Assembly: GCA_905147135.1 (NCBI GenBank)
Contig: LR990049.1
Span: forward strand, 17,439,428 to 17,503,427
Direction of reading: 5' to 3'
Source of the DNA: Blastobasis lacticolella
Lineage: Eukaryota > Arthropoda > Insecta > Lepidoptera > Blastobasidae
Length of the DNA: 64,000 bases
The notes under the pieces are model-generated. The model did no database searches. It saw nothing but the letters and a program-made list of their open reading frames with translations, and was not told the origin of the DNA. Within the stretch, counting starts at the first letter, position 1; each line of letters opens with the position of its first letter. Below are positions 29,530-41,500 of this stretch, one piece after another. Both the position numbers and the translations under genes were made by a program.

Positions 29530-30420
29530 GGAAAAAACGGGCACGTAGGCAATTTTCATACAATCGAGACAATTTGGAGACCTTGGATCTCCCCCTGGGA
29601 GCTTTCTGGGCGCAATGTGACTATGCACATCTAGAACATGGATGGAGGAGGTTTAGAGTTCCTAAGGTACCTAACCGATTGACAAGGCCGTTTACGCCAT
29701 AGCGGGAAAGTTTGCGTAGGAGTTTCGATTCCATACAACAGTACAGATCCTGTGTATAAAATCAAAACATCTCAGGAATTCTAGCCTTCCTCTATCCATG
29801 CTCTAGATTTGCACAATCAGATTGAGATATAAATATATATTTTATGATTGCATATTGTTCCCCAATAAGTATAACCTTGGGGTCTTCAAATCAAGAGTGA
29901 ATAGGTATCTTCTAGGCACGCATGCTACATATTCGACCTCATCGTCGCTTTCCATCAGGACTCACCTCAAGATCAAATACAAGCCTATTGTAATAAAAAA
30001 AATGGTCCCAGATGGTCCAAGGCAGTGTTGGGCATGAACAATTGATATTTTAATCATCATATTAATTGATTGAAAAATTAATTGCAATTAATTTAATCAC
30101 AATTGATTTAATTGCAATTAATCTGTTAATTGCGTATTGCAATTAATTTATTTAAATAAACTCACGTTAATTGCAAGAGACAATTAAAATAATTCAATTA
30201 ATATTTTTAATTGTTACAAGAGACAATTAAAACTAACAATTAACAATCACAGATTTATATTGTTATGCGGCCCGATCGGGCCGCTCGAGGGCTGAGAGGT
30301 AAGAGTAGGACGCGAGAGAGACAAAATAATTGTAACTTGCAATTAAATTTTGCCCAACACTGGTCCAAGGTCTTCAAATTGTCTCGATTGTATGAAAATT
30401 GCCCATGTGCCCGTTTTGTT
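29530..30420. mobile_element. Foldback element just 3' of HDAC6, with a nested hAT MITE
   Basis: An arm of about 50 bp at 29537-29588 (GGCAATTTTCATACAATCGA) is inverted at 30366-30415 (TCGATTGTATGAAAATTGCC). The interior contains a LINE-tail-like stretch (about 29870-30000) and the hAT MITE at 30023-30362. It starts 130 bp after the HDAC6 stop, so it is probably part of the 3' untranslated region or replaces it. Confidence 0.65.
30023..30362. mobile_element. hAT-type MITE, 340 bp, with perfect 8-bp target duplication
   Basis: The terminal inverted repeats are CAGTGTTGGGCA and TGCCCAACACTG. GTCCAAGG is present at both 30015-30022 and 30363-30370. The interior is extremely rich in ATTAATTG words. 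An 8-bp duplication and CAGTG ends are hAT hallmarks; there is no transposase. Confidence 0.88.
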
Positions 30421-30491
30421 TTGCAACAGGGTTTATTATCGAATGACGATGGCAGCTTCGATGTCTTGTGTAAATTATATAGTATTTCAAT

Positions 30492-30668
30492 GAGAGGGTT
30501 TTCGCGACCAGACTAATCCACCAGATGGCGAAGAATCGTGAGCTCTGCTGTCAAAATGAAGCCGTGCCATTGGCTCGAATGAATCCGTCAATTTATAGCT
30601 GTTATTTCTAACCATTAGTGTGGCTGTATTCTGACAAATGGACTTCACATTTGAATAAGGTCATATGG
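30492..30668. mobile_element. Foldback MITE family M2 (copy 5)
   Basis: GAGGGTTTTCGCGACCAG and CCAGATGGCGAAGAATCG at the left; core TGTCAAAATGAAGCCGTGCC. Between HDAC6 and TPP2. Confidence 0.6.
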
Positions 30669-31964
30669 TGGGTTTTAACATCGTGATAACTCTAAACTGA
30701 TTTGTTATTCGTACTTAAAGTTATACTGTGGCTTTTGTCAGTGTCTGTACTGATAAACAAGTCGATTACAACTATTAATGTCTACATTTTGTTGGCCGAA
30801 TTTCGTCATAATTGAGTTACGACGTATTTAATTGCTGTGGTATTTGCGCAAACTGATATCTCTAATCTATGGCATTATCTTGATAAAACATTAGACAATG
30901 TACTGTACGATAGACAAATCCATTAAATAGATCCAGCGATGATTATATTGTATAACATAATTTGTATGAACTATGATAATTGATACTTATTGTAGTTAAA
31001 ACTAATGCTTTTCACAAGTGCCTGTATAATAATAGGAAGTTATGGGACACATACCCATCTAAATACTAACATGCATTAATAACATTTGAATTTCAAATGC
31101 AAAGAATAACAGGCGTATATGTGTAGAATAACGAATTCAGTAAGCTAATTACGTAAGTCTGTTGCTAACAATTATCTGATTTCAATTATTGAAATGGTTA
31201 ATTTTACGATTTCGTATCTCGATCAACAACAAAGTTGTATCGTCTGTATGTATGATGTTTCTCTATGTATTTTACTGTGTGCAATAAACTGTTAAAAATA
31301 AAAATAAATAAAGTTCAATTGGATTAAGCCGAAACCATTACATCGATCATATGTAATCCTAAAATCAGAGAATTGATAGCAATAGCCTACATGTCCACTT
31401 AATTAGTCTAACAGGTCCTCTAATAGCGATCCATAATACCATGCTTATTTACAATAAGTGTCGTAAGAGCGGGTTGTTTTTATGTGAGGTTTATGTACTC
31501 CCAAAAAAATTAAAAATTAAATTAACGGTGCCCACTAACAGCGAGGTAAGGGAGTACAACTTTGATCGACTCTCTTTCAAGGGTTTGACGTTTTTAATGT
31601 ATGTTTGTGCTATTGGCCATTAGTAAATGTATTCAATTGACCGTCAATTGGATTTCTACATGTTAATCATATAATACAAATCGAAAAGGTGTGTCGTGTG
31701 TGTCCCGTTTAATATAATAATATGTGTAAAGAACGCGAGTTTAGTTTGAAATAAATATAAAACAAAGCGATGAAAAACAAAAAAAATCGCAAAACGCCAC
31801 CTGGCGGCGAATTATGTTTTTTTTGTCTTCTATTTAACTGCTTCATTGTATACCATTAACTTATAGCCATTTTGCGCATAATTGAACCACCTTAACTGCA
31901 AATATTCGCTAAAATAATTCTAAATAAATTAGGACAATAATAGACAATAGTAACACGTTATTTT

Positions 31965-32005
<41 letters not shown>

Positions 32006-33390
32006 GTATTGGGCATCTTAAAGTAATATTGAGACAATTAAAATTCAACTAAATTTGCTACTTTGTGCGACATAAATTTGTATAGCGAAGTAATAGTGAA
32101 ACCTCCCAGTTTTAGTTTACAATGTAAGCAAATTATGTTGCATTTCCATTGTTTCCATGATCATATAACTTAAGCAGGTATTACACTACCTACAACTCCT
32201 AACTCTATTTTGGTCCATCCAATAGTGACTCGTGCTATAGTGCGCTAGCACCTTTGGAGTATGGGCCCTTATAATTGGAAATGGGGCATTGCCCCACCAC
32301 TCATACCTTGCATACTTGTAATACCGAATTTAAACACAAAAAAAGTAAATCAGCATTATTTTTCTACGACAAATTGAAATGATTATTTGAAGGTTATGAC
32401 TTTAGCTGGAAGTTAAAAATTAAAACTATGAACTTACATCAACTCGCAAGAACATTAAATACTTTTAATGGGTTGTTTATGACTGATAAGTGGCTGAATA
32501 CAGAGCAAACACAAGATTTATTCGTGTTAAGGAAGAACATTCCATTCTGGTTTCTTATCTATCATTGAATTATGTTCTTATTTATTCATTGTATAGTACA
32601 ATTATTCTGCCATGTAGCATATTTTACACTATGTATACCTACTTATTTTATTTATTATTTTAAATTAATTTATATTTTACTACTATTTAATTTTAGTTTT
32701 ACTTTTTAATTCTTGGTGTTCGGTTTTTGAACATCCATATATTAGATTGTCACATTATTATGTCCGACGCCTACCCATCAATCACAGTTTATACATGTGA
32801 AATAATTAATAAAAATTCTATGCCTGTGTATTAAAACTAGAAGTAAGTAATATCTCTGATAAAATATACTAACAACCTTTTGATTTTATATAAAATTAAT
32901 TTGCTAAGATGGGTGGATTGACTGGGTATATACGTACCTATACTCGTTTCTAGTGAATAGGTATAACCCGCGTCACGAAAGAAGAGACTTGTCAAATGGC
33001 AGTGGAGGGGATTTCGCGCAGGTAATCGTATGCAGCTCAAGTCGAACCACGTGACCCGCCAAGTCTCTTCTTATTGGCACTAGTTATACTTTATTTACTT
33101 AATTGTATTTGTGAATTTTATTAACTTTGGCAGTTTCAGTGCCAAATAACAAATTGCTCATTGTTAAATATTGATAATAGTGACATCTATTAATAAAGTC
33201 ATATCATTCATGTTAACTATTGTTTTCTTGTTGGATTTCTTACCCGCAATAAATGGGCCAAATAAATAAATATAGCAACGCTTTTGTTAAACACGCCAAA
33301 AAGGCTTATGTATAAATAGTCCATAGTGCCACTGCTGGGCTTAAGCGTAGTCCACATCAGTAGGGGCTTCCCATAATCATTAGCGCATCT
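30669..33390. other. HDAC6-TPP2 intergenic, AT-rich, mostly without features
   Basis: It holds an AATAAA at 31283-31288 that could end a long HDAC6 transcript (weak), a (TA)n microsatellite at about 31969-31999, and otherwise no recognisable gene or repeat. Confidence 0.5.
31969..31999. repeat. (TA)n microsatellite
   Basis: An uninterrupted run of about 15 TA units. Confidence 0.95.
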
Positions 33391-33585
33391 AGGGCTATTT
33401 TCCAGGGGGGGGGGGGGGGGGCAGGGGGGGGGGCAGGCCCCTGAGGATTCCTGGGTTGTATTTAATTGGTTTGTATGAAGTTTTTATGAACATATGTACG
33501 TACGGTACATCCTGGGGTGGGCACCAGACCATTCTGGGGTGGGCACGGCCCACCCGGCCCTCCTTCCTACGCCTATGCCCATAAT
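33390..33585. mobile_element. Interspersed repeat R2, copy 1, with poly-G runs
   Basis: Runs of 17 G (33405-33421) and 10 G (33424-33433) precede a stretch with GGTACATCCTGGGGTGGGCA and CCAGACCATTCTGGGG that recurs at about 51900-52050. Class unknown. Confidence 0.6.
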
Positions 33586-33899
33586 ATCCGCTCTTGGCGG
33601 GCGAGTTACAAAGTCTTAAACGAATAAGTGCCAAAGGATTCACTTTAAATCTTTCGAAAATACGCAGACATGAGCGATTATTGGACGAGGTAATAGTATT
33701 AGTATTCCGTGGTTCTAGTTAGGGCGCAGGGGCCCGACCGCCCAACGCCTGCCTATAAGACTTCATCGCGCTCGCGCTGACATAAGGCGATATGGCATTA
33801 GGCAATCGGGCCCCTATACATTAGTGCTGGTTGGTGGCGCTTAAAGCAGTCGTCACCACATGCATAGTAGGCATATCTACTCGTGTCCTCGCTATGGAA

Positions 33900-34620
33900 T
33901 CATAGTGACGACTGCGGTCTCAATATAAGCCTCAGTCCGCCTTGAACCACAATACAGATCATCTCACACACACAGTCAAAGGCATTCTGCATGTCCAGAA
34001 ACTGGAAATGTAGAGGCGTATTCTTTGAACTGTATCCTTCCATGAGAGTTCTCAGGGCGAATACAGAGTCCATGGTCCCACACCCTGACCGAAACCCATA
34101 CTGACACTCGGACACTATGCTCCTGCGGCTCTGTCAATAGGCTCCGAGAGTATACAATTCGTTCTTAGAGGTTCATGGTGTGAGATATCATCTGCACGAA
34201 AGGTAGTCACAGCACTTCTGCGCCGTGCCCTTACCCTTGAAAACTGAAGTAATGAACCTCCATTGGTTGTGTGCTTATGTTCCCAGTGAGGAAGATGCGA
34301 AGGTTGGTAAGGATGCTCTCTCTGCGGGCAATGAAAAGAGCTATTCTCCGAGTTTCTCTACGTGATCAGAATGTAAGATATCCGTAGCAGAACTAAACCT
34401 AACCGACATAGGCTCCAGAATCGCCAAACTGAAGTGGCGACGTAGCTTGCAGAACCGATAGCCGCTGATGGGGCGCAATGGTTCTGAAGTGACGACCACG
34501 TAACATGAATTGCAGCGTAGGACCGACGACCTCGTAATGGCTGGATGCTGGTGATAATGATGAAGGATGTTCACACCACCATGAGAGCATAGCGATTTCC
34601 ACACCTTAAAAGGGATACCA
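33900..34620 (-). pseudogene. Non-LTR reverse transcriptase fragment, decayed
   Basis: On the minus strand, 34115-33900 encodes ECQYGFRSGCGTMDSVFALR and FQFLDMQNAFDCV. These are the fingers/palm words YGFR and the first catalytic motif (F-x-D-x-x-x-AFD) of a LINE reverse transcriptase. Upstream sequence to about 34620 is too decayed to place. No YADD motif survives. Confidence 0.7.
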
Positions 34621-34834
34621 TCGACGGTTTTTTTATTGCCCAGAGAGGCACACGGACGGTAATTCCAACTAATACTAACTACTACTATACTGTACTAAAG
34701 TGTTTCGAGAGGGCGTGAGACAATCACCGGTAGTAATTCTGACGGGATCGTAAGGCTTTCGTTTGGCTTTGTCGTGTCTTTATTTCTGTGTCTAGCCATC
34801 GATTATTGATGGCTTTATTGATGTTCGGTACCAC

Positions 34835-34990
34835 GGACCAACAGAGCATCGGTTAGTGTTCAACTAATGTAGGTACATACATAACTCAGAAAAGAGTCAC
34901 TGGTAAATGGCGGTACTTGGGTTCGAACCCGGTACCCACCTCGGAATACAAATCGGACCCCTTAACCATTATGCCACCGAGATTGCGAAG
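34835..34990 (-). mobile_element. SINE family A, tRNA-like head
   Basis: The minus strand from 34985 reads TGGCATAATGGTTAAGGG (A-box-like) and GGTTCGAACCC (B-box) before the family A body, which is truncated at about 34835. Confidence 0.7.
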
Positions 34991-35290
34991 CAAAAAATCG
35001 ATGTTGTGTATATCCAAACCTACCATACTACTTAATTTTTTTTACTGGCCATTCACAAATGTCCTTGCAAACCGTACACGGGGAGTAATTTAATTTACGT
35101 AATTTTACACTTTTATGTGGCTATTCTTTATTTATTATATATATTTTGGGTTTAGTGTTTGTTATTTTCCTGTGCAGTGAGTTACGATCTATTATGATTT
35201 GTAATTTTTGTGACAATCAGCATGACCGTCTCAATCTCAATTCACTATTATTGTCATTTGACATTTGAAGTTAGAGATAATGAAAAATAT

Positions 35291-35351
35291 ATCGATTTAT
35301 GATGCCAGTGATCTTCTCTGAAATCGATACGTCACAAATATTAAAATCGAT
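35291..35351. promoter_or_regulatory. Three ATCGAT (DRE-like) motifs upstream of TPP2
   Basis: ATCGAT occurs at 35291-35296, 35323-35328 and 35346-35351, within 115 bp upstream of the TPP2 upstream ATG. TATCGATA-type sites bind DREF and mark housekeeping promoters in Drosophila. A role here is inference, but the clustering and location suit a TATA-less housekeeping promoter. Confidence 0.5.
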
Positions 35352-35403
35352 AGTTATGTAGGTAAATATAAACTTATATCTAAAGACAATTAAATCGTTT
35401 AAA

Positions 35404-35551
35404 ATGATAAGAAATTATTATGTAAGAATCTATAAGACCTTTTTACTGAAATCTAAGTTTCACCGTCACTCTCTTAGCTTGAGGCACTTAAGGAATGTGA
35501 ATACGTGCATTCCGTCTACTTTTCTAGTAGATCCAAGTCTAAAGGATGAAG
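35404..35551 (+). CDS. TPP2: TPP2 exon 1, basic N-terminal extension (residues 1-50)
   Basis: The ATG at 35404 opens [20 protein letters not shown], with more than ten Arg/Lys/His and no acidic residue before position 43. This resembles a mitochondrial presequence. The donor GTAAGG is at 35552, phase 1, and the frame continues into exon 2 without a stop. The exon could instead be 5' UTR with translation from 35658. Confidence 0.65.
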
Positions 35552-38500
35552 GTAAGGAGTATATTCATTCGATTTAATAGAAGTATTTTTAAACACTATT
35601 TGACGTTTGGTACTTTTTAATGTTGTAGCTGGCAACACAAAACTCCGGTCATCAAAAATGGCAGACGTACCAGTCGACTGTGAATTTCCTGTTTGGGGAT
35701 TATTGCCGAAAAAAGAGACAGGTGTGGTCTCCTTTTTGAATAAATATGCAAATTACGATGGCCGAGACACAATCATTGCGATATTTGACTCGGGGGTTGA
35801 TCCTGCTGCCGCCGGTCTCAAGGTAAGAAAACTGTCTTGTCATGACTTCTTGTTTGTGATAGGATCTGGACCGTCATTTCTTTATTATCCCTATTTTTCT
35901 GCCCGTAGGTGACTAGCACGGGTGAGACCAAGGTGATAGAGAGATTTGACTGCAGCGGCTGCGGAGATGTGGACACCAGTACGGTCATACGGAAAGTTGT
36001 TGACGGCAGCATTACCGGCCTCACGGGTCGTAAATTGAAGGTATCATGTCGTTCTGCCACTCTAAGTTAACTAACACTTTTTACTTAACTATATTAGGGT
36101 ACGTTTACGGTGCTTATCCTCTTACATTGAGAGGAAGTAGAGGTTGGTTCTTGACATAAGGGTCATTGACTTCTGAACTGTCATATTCAGCTGTTTTTGT
36201 CATCACATCTATGCCAAGAATAGCAAAATCACACTTAGGTATTCTAGAACTAGTGGTTTACTTACACCTACTTCATTAATTTCTTGTTTAAACATCATCA
36301 TCAGATGATGATATCCTACCACCCCTATCCCACACAATATTTATTTAGTGTACTATGTAGCAAGTCTGTTAGTAGGATATTTTAATTTACTTCCAATTAG
36401 ATATACTTCCAATTGGATTTTAGTTTATGAGCTACATTTTTATGTTGTTATTGATTATATTTCATAGTATGCTCATTTGTTATTGTTTGTGGTTGGGTGT
36501 CTATTTATTTAGTTTGCAAGGTTTTAAATTCTCAGGTTTCAGGAGAAATTTTGAGCCCAAATTCTTGGGTTATTGAGAAATTTATATTGAGATCTATAAT
36601 TTATGTTAAAAAAACGACATAATCTATACCCTTTTTAACAGTACATCATATACCAAAACTGTCACTTACACACTAAGCAAATTACTGCTGAATTAGGGAT
36701 AATATTGGATGGACAACATTTTAATACACTGTAAAGACAAAATAAGAAATATGTGTTCAATATTTTTTGATAATCTACCTTGATGGAATAAATCATCCCT
36801 ATTGACAGATGCAATGCTATTAATTATCACAATAAAAGTAACATGTTATTGAAAAATATTGCTAAAATACAATAACTTCAAATAGCACTGAATATGTAAG
36901 ATCCATTGTAGGTTTTCATAAATATGAGTTTTATAGCCCCTAGGATGGATTAAGCCCTCATTGGCAGACCTAACCTGATGTATGTACGTATGGATACATA
37001 CATACATCGGGTGGTGTGTCATTGGTGTTGAAAAGAATAATAAAAAATACATACATTCGAACAGAAAGCAATAATCTTATCTCATTTTAATGTCGCTCAG
37101 GCTTAATAACTACACAACAAAAAAAAATTCTTTCAAATCCATTCAATAGTTCCAGAGATTAGCATGTACAACAGGCAATCAAAAGTTTAAAAAATTCTTA
37201 TTCTATTACTATTTCTTCATCGGATAGGGAGGCCTTTGCCCTGCAGTGGGACAGAAGCGGATAAAATAAATAAATAAATTTCTTCATTGCCCTAAATTAT
37301 TTTTTGTAAATATACTCAATGTACAGACACACTTTTTTTACTGTTTTATTATACATATTTAGTTTAATTTCAAATTCTCAATGTCTTGATTTTCTTGAGC
37401 TTCATTTCCTTGATTTGACCCTATTTTCAACACAATATGGAGTCACCTAGGGGTGGCAGAATATTAAGAAATAACTTCGATAATTTATTGCTCATTGTAC
37501 CCCCACATACCCCCAATTTGCTTTCTAGTCGTTCAACTTTTATCATTGTATGAACTCTACATATAACTTTAATACATATCCTGACTATCCAGTTAAAGTC
37601 TCCAGATGATTAAAATATCCTTTTTCAGATTCCTGATGGATGGAAGAATCCAAAAGGGGAGTGGCGTGTTGGTCTGCTCCACCCGTACACTCTATACCCG
37701 ACAAAGTTGAAGGAGAGAGTGCAAGAACACCGGAAGCAGCATCAGTGGGACGTAGGCCATAAGCCAGCTTTTGCAGAGGCCAACAAACAATTGCACGAGT
37801 TTGAGGTTGAAGTTGGTGAGAATTCTTGATTTTTAAATATACATGTGCTTAAGCTAAGTGAGGTTTATAGAACATTTATGAAAAAGGAATTTTTTAAACT
37901 CATTTTAAAGGTCTTATAAGTGTTTAACATGTACTATATAATAAGACAGTATGATATATTTATTTAGAGAGAATTAGATCCTATGCTTACTAACCTTAGG
38001 CACAAAGGCGGATTTAGTTAAAATAACTGTTATGGCAGATTTACACATATTAATAAGTTTTTGTAACATGCATTAAGTGGCTTAATATTTAGTTAATTAC
38101 TAGACAACTTAATACATATCAATCAGGCATTAATTACTTCTTTTAAATTCGTTTTTTTATGTGTAAGCAACTTAACCTGCTTTTGTGCTTCACTGCTACT
38201 TGTCAGCTATGTTTAGCAATGATAAATATTTAGATTTTGATGGAACTATTTTCTTGTAGCATCAAAAACTACAATATTGAGTGCTGAAGATAAGCTCCGC
38301 AAGGAAGAGTTAGAGGCGAGAGTTGATGTTCTGCAAAATGCAGAGAAGAAATACAGTGATTTGGGGCCTACTTATGACTGTGTGCTCTTCCATGATGGTT
38401 CTGTATGGAGGTCAGTATAATAGTACAACTATATTATGAACATGTATGTATGTATATAAAAATGATACATTTCATCGTGGCTTGCAAGCCTATAAAAATA

Positions 38501-41500
38501 ATTGGTCAAAAAGACTTTAAAAATTCGAGAAAAGGCACCCGGCGAAATTTTACAAGTCTTTTTTTCCTCAGAGCCCCTTTGCTACACTCCAACCAATTGA
38601 TCGTTCACCCAAAAAATCATAAAACGTGTGCTTCTCTCCCTAGACATCCGGAAGTCCAGTGGACCTGATGGCATTCCGGCTATCGTTCTCAAAAAATGTG
38701 CTCCCGAGTTGTCTCCCGTGTTAATGCGCCTATTCAAGCTTTCCTACACCTCTGGAACGGTGCCGTCTTCATGGAAGCTAGCCCATGTGCATCCGATACC
38801 CAAGAAGGGTGACAATTCGGACCCATCAAACTACAGGCCTATAGCGGTAACCTCCTTGCTCTCTAAGGTGATGGAGCGGATCATCAATATCCAGCTCCTT
38901 GGGTACCTCGAGGATCGCCAGCTGATCAGTGACCGTCAATATGGCTTCCGTCATGGTCGCTCAGCTGGTGACCTTCTTGTGTACCTAACACACCGGTGGG
39001 GTGGGCTGAGGCTGTCGAGAGCAAGGGGGAGGCTCTGGCTGTCAGTCTTGATATAGCCAAGGCATTTGATCGGGTCTGGCACAGGGCACTGCTAACAAAA
39101 CTCCCGAAGTACGGTATCCCCGAGGGGCTCTGCAATTGGGTATCCAGCTTTCTGTCTGGACGGAGCATCCAAGTCGTTGTCGACGGATGCTGCTCCGATA
39201 CCAAGACCATTAATTCTGGAGTACCCCAAGGTTCAGTGCTATCTCCCACGCTGTTTCTTCTGCATATCAATGATATGCTGAATATTCCCAGTATTCATTG
39301 CTATGCAGATGACAGTACTGGAGATGCTTGTTATACTGGCCGTGCGAATATCCCTCGTTCCGTGGTGTCGGAAAGCCGAATAAGACTTGTGTCAGAGATT
39401 GAACACTCCTTGGAGCAAGTTGCTCACTGGGGCAGACTGAACCTAGTGGAATTCAACCCTTCAAAGACACAGGTCTGCGCATTTTCCGCCAAAAAGGATC
39501 CCTTTGTCAATGTGCCGAAGTTCCAAGGGACACCCCTTTCCATCTCAAAAAGTATCGGGATCCTTGGTGTCGACATATCGGATAACGTGCGCTTCCGGAG
39601 TCACCTAGAAGGTAAGGCCAAACTGGCTTCGAAAAAGCTTGGCGTGCTTAACCGGTCCAGGCGATACTTCACCCCAGGGCAGCGCCTGCTGCTGTACAAG
39701 GCACAGGTGCGGCCTCATATGGAGTATTGTTCCCATCTTTGGGCCGGCGAAACTGCCGACCTGCTTAATCCTTTGGACTCCGTACAGAGACGCGCCGTAC
39801 GAATTGTCGACGATCCCATACAAACAAGCAAGTTAGAACCACTGGCTAACCGAAGGGACTTTGGCTCCCTGTGTGTGTTCTATCGGCTGTACAATGGGGA
39901 GTGTTCCGAGGAACTTTTCGATCTGGTGCCCACAGCACAATTCCGCCATCGCACCACCCGCCGTGGGCTGGGTACTCATCCCCACTACGTAGACCCTCTG
40001 TTGGTCACCACGCGAAGGTTCGAAAGAACGTTTCTCGCTCGTACGATTCGGATGTAGAATGAGCTCCCAGCCACAGTGTTTCCTTTGGACTATGACATGG
40101 GATCGTTCAAGAGGTATATTAGAGGTCTCTTTAGAGGCGGGCAACGCATTGGTGACTCCCCTGGTGTTGCTGATGTCCATAGGCGGCGGTGACCACTTTC
40201 CATCAGGTGGCCCGCTTGCCTGTTTGTCTGCTAAGTAACATAAAAAAAAAAAAAAAAAATTAATTATAATCATTATCCTGGCGTCACTACCCTGGTTGTG
40301 CTCTCGCGCGTGAGGGCCCGGGGTTCGCTTTGACCGTGATTCAGGATTTGGCAGATTTAATGCCATCTGACCTTTGTGACCCTGTTTAAAGGAAAACCTG
40401 ACCAGATTGGCAAAAGGTCAAATAAAAGCTTATTGCCCATAAAAAGACAGTTTTAACATGGGTTAGGTTTGTCCCTCCATATAACATCTATTTCAACAAA
40501 ATTGATTAACATTTATTCTTTCAAAATTGATTTCAATTCTCAGTCAAAGACACTTAAATGCCTAATTGCATAGTCAGAAAGATTGGCTAGATCTGGCTAG
40601 GTCTTACTGCTCTGCTAACATATTTTCAATCCCAACAGAGCCTGTATCGACACATCCGAATGTGGCGATCTGTCCACCGGCCCCCTGTTAGGCGAATTCA
40701 GCGCGACGAAAGAGCACGCCCATCTCACACCGCTTGACGAGATGACGGTCAGCATAAACGTGCACGACGAGGGACAGACTTTAGAAGTTGTCGGCATGTG
40801 CTGTGAGTATCAGTTTTTCTTAATATAATTATTATTCAATTCAAAATTCAAAATTTCTTTATTGATTAGGACATTAAATATCTCTTTCAATCGTCAAAAA
40901 GGAGGGGGGTAGGAAAGTAGGAAGGAAACACACAGTGACACGCTGACCGCCCTATGGCCGTAGATAAACGTATCCCTCGCCAACCACGACCGAACCGTGC
41001 TCGACAATGCCAGGCAGAGCCGGAACGCTATATTAATGAATATAAATGAAAATCTGCCATCCAAAGGTAGACGCAATTACTGGAGCCGCTCGAATAGAGC
41101 AAGCTACTTATGATGCTGCTCATTGAAAACTGAAAAATACTGAAAAGGATTTCATAAGGCCAATATGGGTTCATGCAGTTAATGTGTAACATGTTATACT
41201 ACCAAATGTCTCTCTAAAAGCGATCATGTCACGAAAAGAAGGTGTTTAAAGACGCAAAGAAATTAGCAAACAGACCCGTACTGGACGTTTCGCACGTTAT
41301 TACGTCGTGCGATCAGGGTCCAGATTTTTTAAACTGCTTCTATTGATTATCTTTTCTATCTCTAGCAACTTAACACGAGTGTGAAAGAGGGGTTTCGTAA
41401 TACCAAAATATCTAGTATATTGCGTGGTAGTGGCGCTACTGCGTCTGTCAAAATAAAGCCCTGTTATTGGCTGGAATAGATTCGTCATTCTACAGCTGCA

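Noticed and set aside
33405..33433. Poly-G runs as a regulatory G-quadruplex
   Set aside because: Possible chemically, but the runs lie at the end of an interspersed repeat far from any promoter and may be partly sequencing error.
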